DNA of 54,892 nt from Deltaproteobacteria bacterium (GTDB lineage Bacteria; Myxococcota; Myxococcia; SLRQ01), in NCBI GenBank assembly GCA_007130885.1, contig SLRQ01000002.1, positions 1 to 54,892 on the forward strand. Direction: 5' to 3'. The notes below the pieces were generated by a model. The model made no database searches and was not told the origin of the DNA. It saw nothing but the letters and a program-made list of their open reading frames with translations. Positions 34,644-42,182 of the stretch are shown here, one piece after another. The number at the start of each line of letters is the position of its first letter. Positions within the stretch are counted from its first letter, which is position 1. The position numbers and the translations under genes were made by a program.

Positions 34644-36068
34644 CTAGAGGTCGGCATCGAATGCCGTACCGAGATCTATTACCAGCGGCTCGACGGTGGT
34701 GGCCGGCACTCCCGGTTTTCGGGCGATGTGGATGTGAACTTCGTTGGTTGACTCGTCGAGAATGACGGTATGGACGGTCTGAGTTGTGCCCTGAAATGCC
34801 ACGGTGTGAATGAGGTCTAGGGCAGCGGGGACGTCGATCCTGTCGCCTGAAGCTGCCAGGTCGAGCCCATCGGACAAACCGTCATAGCGCGTGCAGCTCG
34901 AGGGTGCTCGCCGCTTGCGATAATGATTGGTGCAAACCAATGCATCCTCGGTCTGAGGTGTGCCCTGGTTGTCCTCCACTGTTCGTACGGTGGTTTGACC
35001 GTCATCGTGAGTGGCATCACCGTCGTACTCTAAGACCGCCGCATAGGTGGTGTTGCCTCGCGTGGCAGCCAGGTGAAAGTTGTTGCCGCGGTACTGCGGC
35101 AACCCCTCGAGCACCTCACGTGCCGCCTCTACGGGATCGGATGCTTCACGAGCGGCAAGCAGGCCTTCACGCATGGCGATCTGGCGAGGCACGAGACCTG
35201 TGGTCGAGCTTGGAGCAAAACCGTTACTGTCGTGTACCATGATAAGAGATGCGTCATCAGCGACGCAGGAAATGCAACCAAGCATTCCAGGCCAGGATAC
35301 GGATAAATACTTTGCAGAGCGGTCTTCCGCGTGAATCAGCTTTACTATTTGGGAACGCTGAATTGTTCCCTGTGCATCGACGATATAATCGAGATTACGT
35401 GCATGAATGAGAGAGCCGCTTTCGGTAGCGTCGCCCCAAGCACTGAACGAGGAGCATGCCCAGTCGGCGAGCGTGTTCGCGACCACTAGGTCCTCGATCT
35501 CGAGCTCACGACTCCCGCCGCTGTCTGCTTCGAGGTATGTGCTCTCAATGATTATGGCCTCGGCGGGACAGTGATCTTTGATGCCGCTGATCAAGGCCTG
35601 CATCCAGGTGAGATCCGCCGAATCATACTCGGTCTGGGAAAGCACCTGGTCGCGTAGAGCTCCATAGTCGTATCCGGACCAGCGTACGACGTGACCCAGC
35701 ACGAAGTCCTCTATCAGCTCCGTGACCTCTTCACACAGCAAAGCTCCTTCAGCATAACCTCGGTCCCCAGGTTCGCCCCAAAGACGAAGCACTGTTCCTC
35801 CTCCAAGCGACTCCAGTCTACCCTGTACCCCCGCTGGACCATTCTCCTCCTCGCCATTCTCCTCCTCGCCATTCTCCTCCTCGCCGTTCTCCTCCCCGCC
35901 GTTCTCTTCCCCGCCGTTCTCTTCCCCGCCGTTCTCCTCCTCGCCGTTCTCCTCCTCGCCATTGATGGGAGTGTCGGACTCTTCGTGCTCGCCGTTACAA
36001 CCGGTGGCAAACAGCACCAAGCTGGCCATGGACAGTGCGAAGAAAGTCAGTCTCGCTAGTTCGTTCAT
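34644..36068 (-). CDS. Secreted C45-type Ntn hydrolase lipoprotein with Glu/Asn/Gly repeat
   Basis: This 474-residue lipoprotein (lipobox ATGC, Cys24) has an acidic linker of eight pentapeptide units at about residues 35-78. The catalytic domain resembles peptidase family C45 and related acyltransferase/amidase Ntn hydrolases. The likely nucleophile is Cys205 in ADWACSSFSAWG, followed by HARNLDY, then GCISCVADD and HDSNGFA, as in acid-ceramidase/penicillin-acyltransferase-like enzymes. Such enzymes process themselves at the cysteine; here the preceding ~180 residues would be the propeptide. The substrate is unknown (amides or peptides). It is convergent with the nitrogenase-like operon, 17 bases apart. 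Confidence 0.78.
   Translation of the reverse strand: MNELARLTFFALSMASLVLFATGCNGEHEESDTPINGEEENGEEENGGEENGGEENGGEENGEEENGEEENGEEENGPAGVQGRLESLGGGTVLRLWGEPGDRGYAEGALLCEEVTELIEDFVLGHVVRWSGYDYGALRDQVLSQTEYDSADLTWMQALISGIKDHCPAEAIIIESTYLEADSGGSRELEIEDLVVANTLADWACSSFSAWGDATESGSLIHARNLDYIVDAQGTIQRSQIVKLIHAEDRSAKYLSVSWPGMLGCISCVADDASLIMVHDSNGFAPSSTTGLVPRQIAMREGLLAAREASDPVEAAREVLEGLPQYRGNNFHLAATRGNTTYAAVLEYDGDATHDDGQTTVRTVEDNQGTPQTEDALVCTNHYRKRRAPSSCTRYDGLSDGLDLAASGDRIDVPAALDLIHTVAFQGTTQTVHTVILDESTNEVHIHIARKPGVPATTVEPLVIDLGTAFDADL
35841..35960 (-). repeat. In-frame 15-base tandem repeat (Glu/Asn/Gly linker)
   Basis: Eight 15-base units lie in frame near the N-terminus of the C45-type lipoprotein and encode Asn-Gly followed by three residues drawn from Glu and Gly. 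They place a flexible acidic spacer between the lipid anchor and the catalytic domain. Confidence 0.92.
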
Positions 36069-36080
36069 ATCTTTAATCCT

Positions 36081-37331
36081 TCAGTTGACTTGAGAATCGA
36101 TCGTGTATTCTTCATCATTTTCCGAGGCGCTCGAGCCGAGAAACAGGCTTAGTCGCTGCCTGTCAGGTGCAGGCATATCACCGATGCATACCGCGGCTCG
36201 ATAGCCTTCGGGAGAACAATCCTCCACTCGCACGACGCGGCAGCTGCATCTCAGCGGATTGGTCGAATCGTCTCCAAGAGAAAGCTTCAGGTCGAGTAGG
36301 GTGCCGACGGAAAGCTCGTGATCAACCACGATCAGTAGCCCTGCCTCGCTGATATCGAGGGTGCGGCACTGTCGGTATTCACTTGACAGCTCACAGAAGT
36401 GACCTTGCAAGTTGTGCCTGAGCCGCTGGTGAGATCTCTTGTTCCCTTTGTATCCGCAGGCCGTGTTCTTGCCTCTGCTCTTGGCAAGATACATGGCGCG
36501 GTCGGCCTTGCGCAGCAGCTCGAACGCTTCCGTGGCATCGGCTGGATAAGTCGCTATCCCAAGGCTGACCGTCAGGCGCCCACCGGGCTGGGTTTTGCCT
36601 TGTGGGAAGGGGTGTTCGGAAATGCGTTTACGCACGCGCTCCGCCACCTCGATGGCTCCCCCTTTTGTCGTTGCCGGTAGGACCAAGGTAAATTCTTCTC
36701 CGCCGTATCGAACGGCCGTATCGCTGTCACGCAGGCAAGATCGCAGGATATCGCCCACGGTGACGAGAACCTCGTTGCCGGCCAGATGACCGTTTCGATC
36801 ATTGTAGTGCTTGAAGTCGTCTACATCGATCATGACGGCCGAGACAATGGAGTGATGCCGCTTGCAGAGATTTACTTCTCGCCGCAAGTGCTCTTGCAGG
36901 TATCGGTAGTTATAGAGGCCGGTGAGCTCGTCCCGATAGACCGAAGCTTCAGTCTTCCGAAAAACTTCCAGTTCGAGCACCTTCGGGTTATTGATCTTTT
37001 GCGTGACGTTGACGAAGTAGCGAACCAGCGCCACGCGAACATCGACCGGCTCTTGAAGAGCGTTCTCCATCTCCCTCTGCAACGCGATTATTCGATGCCA
37101 ATGCTCGCGCGCCTCGTCGGGTTCGAACCAAAGGTGAGCCATTACGAAGATAAGCTCGCTGTATGCTCGCTTCCCCAGCTCGGTTTCAAGCTCTGAGACT
37201 GCGTTCTCGAGCGCTCCTTCCCGTAGCGCCGCGGCTCCTACGAGCCCCGCCATGCGCTCGACGACCGGCCTCACCGCCCAATGCTCTGCTCCCCCCCACA
37301 TGCCCCCATCATCGTCTCGGATCTCTTTCAT
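36081..37331 (-). CDS. Diguanylate cyclase with C-terminal PilZ domain
   Basis: The 416-residue protein likely makes cyclic di-GMP. After a helical region (1 to about 130) a GGDEF domain starts at TDELTG-like RDELTGLYNYRYLQ. The active-site motif is GGEEF at 210-214, a functional variant; an RxxD inhibitory site is not obvious. After about residue 295 a PilZ-like domain follows (CRTLDISEAGLLI, GxxLDLKLSL), a c-di-GMP receptor fold, although the usual RxxxR is not clear. The ATG at 37331 has GGAGGGG upstream; a GTG six codons earlier is less likely. No signal peptide, so a cytoplasmic sensor-effector with unknown input. It is divergent from the DUF4190-like gene. Confidence 0.85.
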   Translation of the reverse strand: MKEIRDDDGGMWGGAEHWAVRPVVERMAGLVGAAALREGALENAVSELETELGKRAYSELIFVMAHLWFEPDEAREHWHRIIALQREMENALQEPVDVRVALVRYFVNVTQKINNPKVLELEVFRKTEASVYRDELTGLYNYRYLQEHLRREVNLCKRHHSIVSAVMIDVDDFKHYNDRNGHLAGNEVLVTVGDILRSCLRDSDTAVRYGGEEFTLVLPATTKGGAIEVAERVRKRISEHPFPQGKTQPGGRLTVSLGIATYPADATEAFELLRKADRAMYLAKSRGKNTACGYKGNKRSHQRLRHNLQGHFCELSSEYRQCRTLDISEAGLLIVVDHELSVGTLLDLKLSLGDDSTNPLRCSCRVVRVEDCSPEGYRAAVCIGDMPAPDRQRLSLFLGSSASENDEEYTIDSQVN

Positions 37332-37553
37332 CCTACCCCTCCGGAACACGGCAGGTCCCCCACCGATCTTTTAAGGATGTATTGCAGCATACATAATCGA
37401 AACTCGTTTGCCATCCATGGATTGGATCGTCAAGTCCGGCTGGGGCGGACGGACGCTCGAGCCGGGCTTGCTCCGTATTGACTCATCTGCCAATATCCCG
37501 CTTCGAAATATCCATTTCCTTACCCCCTTCAAAGTATATGGGAGACGACTGCC

Positions 37554-37994
37554 ATGGATAACCAGCCAAATGAGTCTGCCACGTCGCCACAAGAAACCCC
37601 TCAACAGCCTCCTCCTGCTCCCTCGGCGGGGTCTACCAACAGTCTCGCCATTGTTGGGCTGGTAATCGCAATCATCGGCCTCGTTCTCTCCTGGGTCACT
37701 TTCGCCGGTCTTGCACTCGCTGTGGTTGGCCTCGTGCTCTCCATAATGGGCTCGAAGAAGGCCAAGGAGCTTGGCGGCGCCGGGAAAGGCGCGGCAATTG
37801 GCGGCATCGTGGTGGCAATCTTCGGGATAGTTCTCGGCGGAGCGTTCACAGCTTGCCAGCTCGTCTGCGCAACCGCGACTCAGCGGTACAGCGACCAGAT
37901 TGAACAAATCGGCAAGGAGTGGCAGCAAGATATGGAGTCCATCGAGGAGAAGGCGCGCGAGTATCAAAGACAGCTAGAGAAAGAGGGAAGATAG
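37554..37994 (+). CDS. DUF4190-like small membrane protein
   Basis: The 146-residue protein has a Pro/Gln-rich N-terminus, two long hydrophobic segments at about 32-64 and 78-102 separated by a Gly/Lys-rich loop (GSKKAKELGGAGKGAAIGG), the hallmark of DUF4190-type proteins, and a charged coiled-coil tail. Function is unknown. GGGAGA lies upstream of the ATG. It precedes the lgt gene by 18 bases and may be cotranscribed. Confidence 0.75.
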   Translation: MDNQPNESATSPQETPQQPPPAPSAGSTNSLAIVGLVIAIIGLVLSWVTFAGLALAVVGLVLSIMGSKKAKELGGAGKGAAIGGIVVAIFGIVLGGAFTACQLVCATATQRYSDQIEQIGKEWQQDMESIEEKAREYQRQLEKEGR

Positions 37995-38012
37995 AAGGCG
38001 GAGATGCGCTGA

Positions 38013-38807
38013 ATGCATCTCTATCTATACAGCTTCGAGCATCCGCTGACGGGTGATCCAGCCGGGATTACCACCTACGCGGCATTGCTGTTTCTAGGTG
38101 TCGCCTGCGCGATAGGGGTATCAGTGCTATTGGGCATGCGTCGGGGTCTGGCCTCCTTCGACGTCTTTGCCGCGATGCTGCTCGCTTTTGCCACAGGCTT
38201 GGTGGGAGCGAGGGTTCTCTACCTCATAATCCATGGGGGAGAAGTGATCTCTCGGGGCGGCTGGCAGTCGCTGTTCGTTTCGGGAGGCGGGCTCATCTGG
38301 TATGGGGGGGCTCTTGCGGGGTTAGCCACCTTCGCCCTCTATTGCAGAGGGTATGGTCTTCCAGTTGCCAGGATGCTGGATGTAGGCTCCGTAGGAGCCG
38401 CAACCGGCCAGGCCTTCGGACGCATTGGATGCTTTACGGCGGGATGCTGTCATGGAAAGCCGGCCCCCGACGGTCTCCCAGCGGTCATGTTTCCAACTGA
38501 AAGCCTTGCTCCATCGGGTATTGGGCTGCACCCCGTGCAGTTGTACGAGGCCGCGCTTCTGTTCCTTCTCGCCGTTTTTCTGTCTCTAGCAATAATACTG
38601 CGCAGGTCATGGCCAAACGGCTTTATTGCGCTCTTCTACGTATCCGGCTACGCCGTGCTGCGTTTTTTCACCGAGATGCTGCGGGGAGACCATCGCGGGC
38701 CGGAGCTTGCGGGTTTATCCGTCTCGCAAACCATCTCCTTGGCACTTCTCGTTGCGGCCCTACTCGCATGGGTAGGTTTATCTTGCCGGAAGAGTGCTAT
38801 CTCATAG
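38013..38807 (+). CDS. lgt: Prolipoprotein diacylglyceryl transferase
   Basis: Lgt adds diacylglycerol to the lipobox cysteine of prelipoproteins at the inner membrane. The 264-residue protein has about seven membrane helices. Visible family marks are GGLIWYGGALAG, the GRIGCFTAGCCHG segment (the Lgt signature, with cysteines in place of the usual NGCCxG wording), HPVQLYEA and FFTEMLRGD. The length is close to normal. Several lipoproteins in this window (ApbE, Tgl-like, C45-type) are its likely substrates. It is convergent with the small Rnf-linked gene. Confidence 0.85.
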   Translation: MHLYLYSFEHPLTGDPAGITTYAALLFLGVACAIGVSVLLGMRRGLASFDVFAAMLLAFATGLVGARVLYLIIHGGEVISRGGWQSLFVSGGGLIWYGGALAGLATFALYCRGYGLPVARMLDVGSVGAATGQAFGRIGCFTAGCCHGKPAPDGLPAVMFPTESLAPSGIGLHPVQLYEAALLFLLAVFLSLAIILRRSWPNGFIALFYVSGYAVLRFFTEMLRGDHRGPELAGLSVSQTISLALLVAALLAWVGLSCRKSAIS

Positions 38808-38817
38808 CCGGTTTTTT

Positions 38818-38836
38818 TCGCGAGACTCACTCGCGA
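38818..38836. terminator. GC-rich hairpin between convergent lgt and the kor-rnf operon end
   Basis: TCGCGAG and CTCGCGA form a perfect seven-pair stem with a five-base loop, between the stop of lgt and that of the small minus-strand gene. A run of seven T lies before it on the plus strand, which is the wrong side for intrinsic termination of either gene. It may still stall transcription. Confidence 0.35.
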
Positions 38837-38864
38837 CGACTTCCCGCCGGCTCGTCGGCTGGGC

Positions 38865-39074
38865 CTACTCGTTTCGGGATTCTCGCCGTGCCGCGGAGGG
38901 TGGCGCGCTTTCAGCGCCGCCCACGAGATCCCACCGGTTGTCACAGTCGTTCTCTTGGCCGAGCGGTTTGCCGCAAGCAGTTGCGCCGTCGGGGCCGAAG
39001 GCCAGGCGCTGCACCAGGTACCAGCCTATGATTGCGGCGACGAGGCCAAGTATGGCAAGAGCGTGAGTCAACAT
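38865..39074 (-). CDS. Small Cys-containing membrane protein at the end of the rnf operon
   Basis: The ATG at 39074 lies four bases after the stop of rnfA and gives a 69-residue product. One membrane helix spans about residues 2-22, followed by a short cytoplasmic or periplasmic tail with two cysteines (TACGKPLGQENDCDNRW). In NQR operons the small Cys-rich NqrM protein delivers iron to the Rnf-like NqrD/NqrE pair; this protein has a similar place and size but a different Cys pattern. It may be an analogue for Fe delivery to the RnfA/RnfE cluster, which is inference. An upstream in-frame ATG at 39107 would overlap rnfA. Confidence 0.62.
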   Translation of the reverse strand: MLTHALAILGLVAAIIGWYLVQRLAFGPDGATACGKPLGQENDCDNRWDLVGGAESAPPSAARRESRNE

Positions 39075-39078
39075 AGTT

Positions 39079-39672
39079 TCATGCCGCCGAGCTGAACAGG
39101 CCGGCAAACCCCATGAAAGCGAGGCTTAGGATTCCGGCGATGAGAAAGCTCATGGCCGCGCCGCGCATTATCCTTGGGATCTGGCCCAGATCGTTTTCCT
39201 CACGGATCCCCGCGATCAATACGAGGGCAATGGTAAAGCCGGCACCGGCACCCAGGGCATATATAATACCCTCCAAGAAGTTGTACTCTCGGTTGGTTTG
39301 GAACAGAGCGAGACCGAGGATGGCGCAGTTCGTGGTAATGAGCGGCAGATAGATGCCAAGGGCACGGAACAGTGCCGGAGATGCTTTCTTCATAATGGTC
39401 TCAACGAGCTGCACCGCGCTTGCTATGACCACGATGAAAGCAATGATGCGAAGGTACGGGGCGTGCGGAAGCACCCAAGCGTTGAGAGCGGAGGCGAACA
39501 TCGACGTGACCAGCATTACGAAGATTGTTGCCAGGCCCAGCCTCAATGCCGTGTCGAGACGACCGCTCACTCCCAGGAACGGACAGAGACCGAGGAAGTA
39601 GGCGAGGGTGAAGTTGTTCACCACGCTTGCGGCTACGAAGATCCAAACCAGGTTGAGCGCGTCGAAGCTCAT
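39079..39672 (-). CDS. rnfA: Rnf complex subunit RnfA
   Basis: RnfA is a six-helix membrane subunit that pairs with RnfE and, in the related NQR, coordinates an intramembrane Fe-S site with Cys from both subunits. The 197-residue product has the family motifs NNFTLAYFLGLCPFLGVS (Cys at the turn), TTNCAILG and GAGAGFTIAL. The length is standard. It is translated last of the rnf subunits, overlapping rnfE by coupled start and stop. The order here is B-C-D-G-E-A, while E. coli rsx is A-B-C-D-G-E. Confidence 0.96.
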   Translation of the reverse strand: MSFDALNLVWIFVAASVVNNFTLAYFLGLCPFLGVSGRLDTALRLGLATIFVMLVTSMFASALNAWVLPHAPYLRIIAFIVVIASAVQLVETIMKKASPALFRALGIYLPLITTNCAILGLALFQTNREYNFLEGIIYALGAGAGFTIALVLIAGIREENDLGQIPRIMRGAAMSFLIAGILSLAFMGFAGLFSSAA

Positions 39673-40319
39673 ACCGCCCCCTCCGGCTCGGAGTCTTCAT
39701 GGCGTGGCAGGCGAGCTTCGCGCCTTGCTTTCAGGTGAGCCATTAGGGCCAGCAGCAAAGCGATAGTGAAAAAACCACCGGGTGGGAGAATCATGATTAT
39801 CCAAGGCTCGAAGCCGGCGGGCATGACGATCACGCCAAACAGCGTTCCGCTACCCAAAATCTCTCTTATCCCGCCGATCATGACCAATGCCACGGTGAAG
39901 CCGATTGACATCCCCGCGGCGTCGACCACGGCCGGCTTTACGGGCTTGCGGAATGCGAACGCTTCCTGTCGCCCGAGGATCAGGCAGTTGCACACAATCA
40001 GAGGAATGAACGCACCGAGCTCCGCATGGATTGCCGGAGCCATTGCCGCGAGCACCAAATCGGCCACTGTAACGAAGGTGGCGATTATGATTATGAAGGT
40101 CGTTATCCGGACCTGCTTTGGAATCACCTTGCGAAAAGAAGACACCAGCGTACTGGCTGTGAGTAGTACGAAGGTGGTGGCCGCACCAAGGGCCACGCCG
40201 TTTATCGCGGAGTTGGTCACCGCCAAGGCAGGGCAGAGGCCCAGCAGCGCTATGAACACGGGGTTGTCGCGCCACAGACCACGTCTGAAGGTATCATGAA
40301 GATCGGTAGGGCGTTTCAT
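39669..40319 (-). CDS. rnfE: Rnf complex subunit RnfE
   Basis: This 216-residue membrane subunit is the partner of RnfA and has the inverted topology typical of the pair. Motifs are LLGLCPALAVTNSAINGVALG, IPLIVCNCLILGRQEAFAF and a GSGTLFG loop near the C-terminus. I chose the ATG at 40319, which overlaps the rnfG stop; the frame stays open further upstream but that would invade rnfG. The length is then normal. The two Cys pairs fit the shared cluster site. Confidence 0.95.
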   Translation of the reverse strand: MKRPTDLHDTFRRGLWRDNPVFIALLGLCPALAVTNSAINGVALGAATTFVLLTASTLVSSFRKVIPKQVRITTFIIIIATFVTVADLVLAAMAPAIHAELGAFIPLIVCNCLILGRQEAFAFRKPVKPAVVDAAGMSIGFTVALVMIGGIREILGSGTLFGVIVMPAGFEPWIIMILPPGGFFTIALLLALMAHLKARREARLPRHEDSEPEGAV

Positions 40320-41113
40320 TGCGCCTGCTCCGGTCGTTCTCGGGTGGTGTCCTTTGACTGCTCGCTTTCGGTGGTGAGGTCCGGCAGTCTTTGGTCCCAA
40401 GCGCTTACGGAATCGTTGACGATATTGACTATGGCCTGAGCCGAAATGGTGGCTCCGCTTATTCCGTCGACTTCGTTCTCCTCGCTGCGAGCGCCGGGCC
40501 CCACCAGCACCGCTGTGGGCTCCACGGACAAGCTTTCGAAGCTGGCGGTGAAGTCGGGATCCGTGATGATCTTGTCACCAAGGCCCGGAGTCTCTCGGGT
40601 TTCGAGTACCGCCATGCCTATTACCCGGCGACGAAACGGATCCCAGCCGATCAGTATCTCCAAAGTATCTTGGAATCCCGGACCGGAGCCGGGGATGGCA
40701 AACCCGATTGGCTCGCCGTCTCCGTCAAAGCCGGCATAAACAGTGGTGCCGCTGGGGGAACCAAGAGATGGATCATGTCTGACGACCCGGCCATCTTGCT
40801 CCACGAACACCTCGAAACGTTCCGCGCCGGGAAGAACATCGAGGGCGGCTCTTTCCAGAGCTTCGATTCTATTCCTCTCGATGGCGGGAGCGGTGGCCAG
40901 GAAGACCGTGACCAGGAGCAGTCCGGAAAGAGAGCCGGCAATGCCCAGGGTGAGGATCAAACGAAGAGGGCTTGGCTGCGGGGCTTGGGGCAGCTTCGTA
41001 TCACATCCGTGGCAGAGATCCGTGCCGTCTCGTGCTCCGTCATCGTCAATGACGGTGAGATTGCTGCTCGCCGGTTTCGGTGGCGAGGAGGTTTGGGGCA
41101 AGGGATCAGCCAC
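40316..41113 (-). CDS. rnfG: Rnf complex subunit RnfG (covalently flavinylated)
   Basis: RnfG carries covalent FMN on Thr222 in the SGAT motif (DGISGATISAQAI), attached by ApbE. The 265-residue product has a polar N-terminus with two cysteines (CHGCD), an uncommon addition, then a membrane helix at about residues 52-75 and the periplasmic FMN-binding domain, with the conserved ETRETPGLGDK segment. I chose the GTG at 41113, which overlaps the rnfD stop and has GGAG upstream; a TTG at 41125 is the longer alternative. The N-terminal cytoplasmic CxxC pair is worth noting. Confidence 0.92.
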   Translation of the reverse strand: MADPLPQTSSPPKPASSNLTVIDDDGARDGTDLCHGCDTKLPQAPQPSPLRLILTLGIAGSLSGLLLVTVFLATAPAIERNRIEALERAALDVLPGAERFEVFVEQDGRVVRHDPSLGSPSGTTVYAGFDGDGEPIGFAIPGSGPGFQDTLEILIGWDPFRRRVIGMAVLETRETPGLGDKIITDPDFTASFESLSVEPTAVLVGPGARSEENEVDGISGATISAQAIVNIVNDSVSAWDQRLPDLTTESEQSKDTTRERPEQAQ

Positions 41114-42182
41114 TTCCAGCTCCAAACGGTTTCGGTTGCGTTCGGCGTTCGATGAGAGGGGTACATGCGTTCATGAGAAGGACCGCATACATCACGCCTT
41201 CCGGCAGCCCGCCATGATTTCGAATCAGCACAATCAAAGCTCCCACCCCCACGCCGAAAATCCATGCTCCCTTGCGCGTGGTAGGTGTCGTGACCGGATC
41301 CGTGACCATGAAAACCGCGGCGAACAACAGACCACCCGACAGCAGCACGAACAGAGGCGGAGGATAGGTGCCGGGTGCGATGAAGTGGAGAACAGCGCTG
41401 ATAACGCCAACCGACAGGAGCGTGCTCACGGGCAGACGCCAGTCGCAAAGTCGTCTGGCCACAAGCCACACGCCGCATATTATTAGAAGCAACGCGCTGG
41501 TTTCACCCAGAGAGCCGGCGGTATTTCCCGTCAGCAGCGGCATTATCTCGGTAATTTGGCCTTCGAACTTCGACAGTCCCAAGGGAGTCGCGGAGCTTAC
41601 CGCGTCCACTTTTGGCTGCATTAGCGGAAGAGCCATGGTCCCAGGCCCCACGGTCATTTCCACGGCTCCTGCGGCTGGGCCCTTTGGGACGGACCAAGTC
41701 GTCATGGCTGTTGGAAATGCCGCCTGCAAGAAGGCCCGCCCCACCAGCGCGGGGTTGAACACGTTGCTTCCCAGGCCGCCCCACAGCAGCTTTCCTAAAC
41801 CTATGGCGGCCACGCCACCGGTGAAAGCCATCCACAAAGGTAAGCCCGGTGGAAGCGTAAGACCCAGCAGTACACCGGTAAGGGCGGCGCTGCCGTCGCG
41901 AAGAGTCGAGCTGGATCGGTCCCGGGTGAACAGCCATTCAGTGGCGACGGCTCCAGCGGCGGCTGCAGCAACAACCAGGACGGCCGCAATACCGAAGTAC
42001 CACCATGCGGCGGCTACGACAGCCATCGCGGCCCCTAGCACCTCCACCATGATTCGCGTAGTGGTCGTTCCTTCGTGAGCGAAGGGCCCAGTGGCGATGA
42101 CCAGCTTGGGGTGCGGGCCGCCGATTCTGGCGGGGGCGTCGCCGGTCGTCGGTTCGGGCGCTTTATGGGCCAGAGGGTTCAT
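41106..42182 (-). CDS. rnfD: Rnf complex subunit RnfD
   Basis: RnfD is a membrane subunit with about nine helices and covalent FMN. The 358-residue product has GLTLPPGLPLWMAFTGG, FNPALVGRAF and FMVTDPVTTPTT, typical of RnfD/NqrB. The flavin attachment motif reads SSAT (Thr199, DAVSSATPLG), where most members have SGAT or TGAT. The ATG at 42182 overlaps the rnfC stop; the longer open frame upstream would enter rnfC. The length is normal. Confidence 0.95.
   Translation of the reverse strand: MNPLAHKAPEPTTGDAPARIGGPHPKLVIATGPFAHEGTTTTRIMVEVLGAAMAVVAAAWWYFGIAAVLVVAAAAAGAVATEWLFTRDRSSSTLRDGSAALTGVLLGLTLPPGLPLWMAFTGGVAAIGLGKLLWGGLGSNVFNPALVGRAFLQAAFPTAMTTWSVPKGPAAGAVEMTVGPGTMALPLMQPKVDAVSSATPLGLSKFEGQITEIMPLLTGNTAGSLGETSALLLIICGVWLVARRLCDWRLPVSTLLSVGVISAVLHFIAPGTYPPPLFVLLSGGLLFAAVFMVTDPVTTPTTRKGAWIFGVGVGALIVLIRNHGGLPEGVMYAVLLMNACTPLIERRTQPKPFGAGSG

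Noticed and set aside
40391..41155. A 254-codon plus-strand frame
   Set aside because: It is antisense to rnfG and its composition is not protein-like; rnfG motifs are certain.
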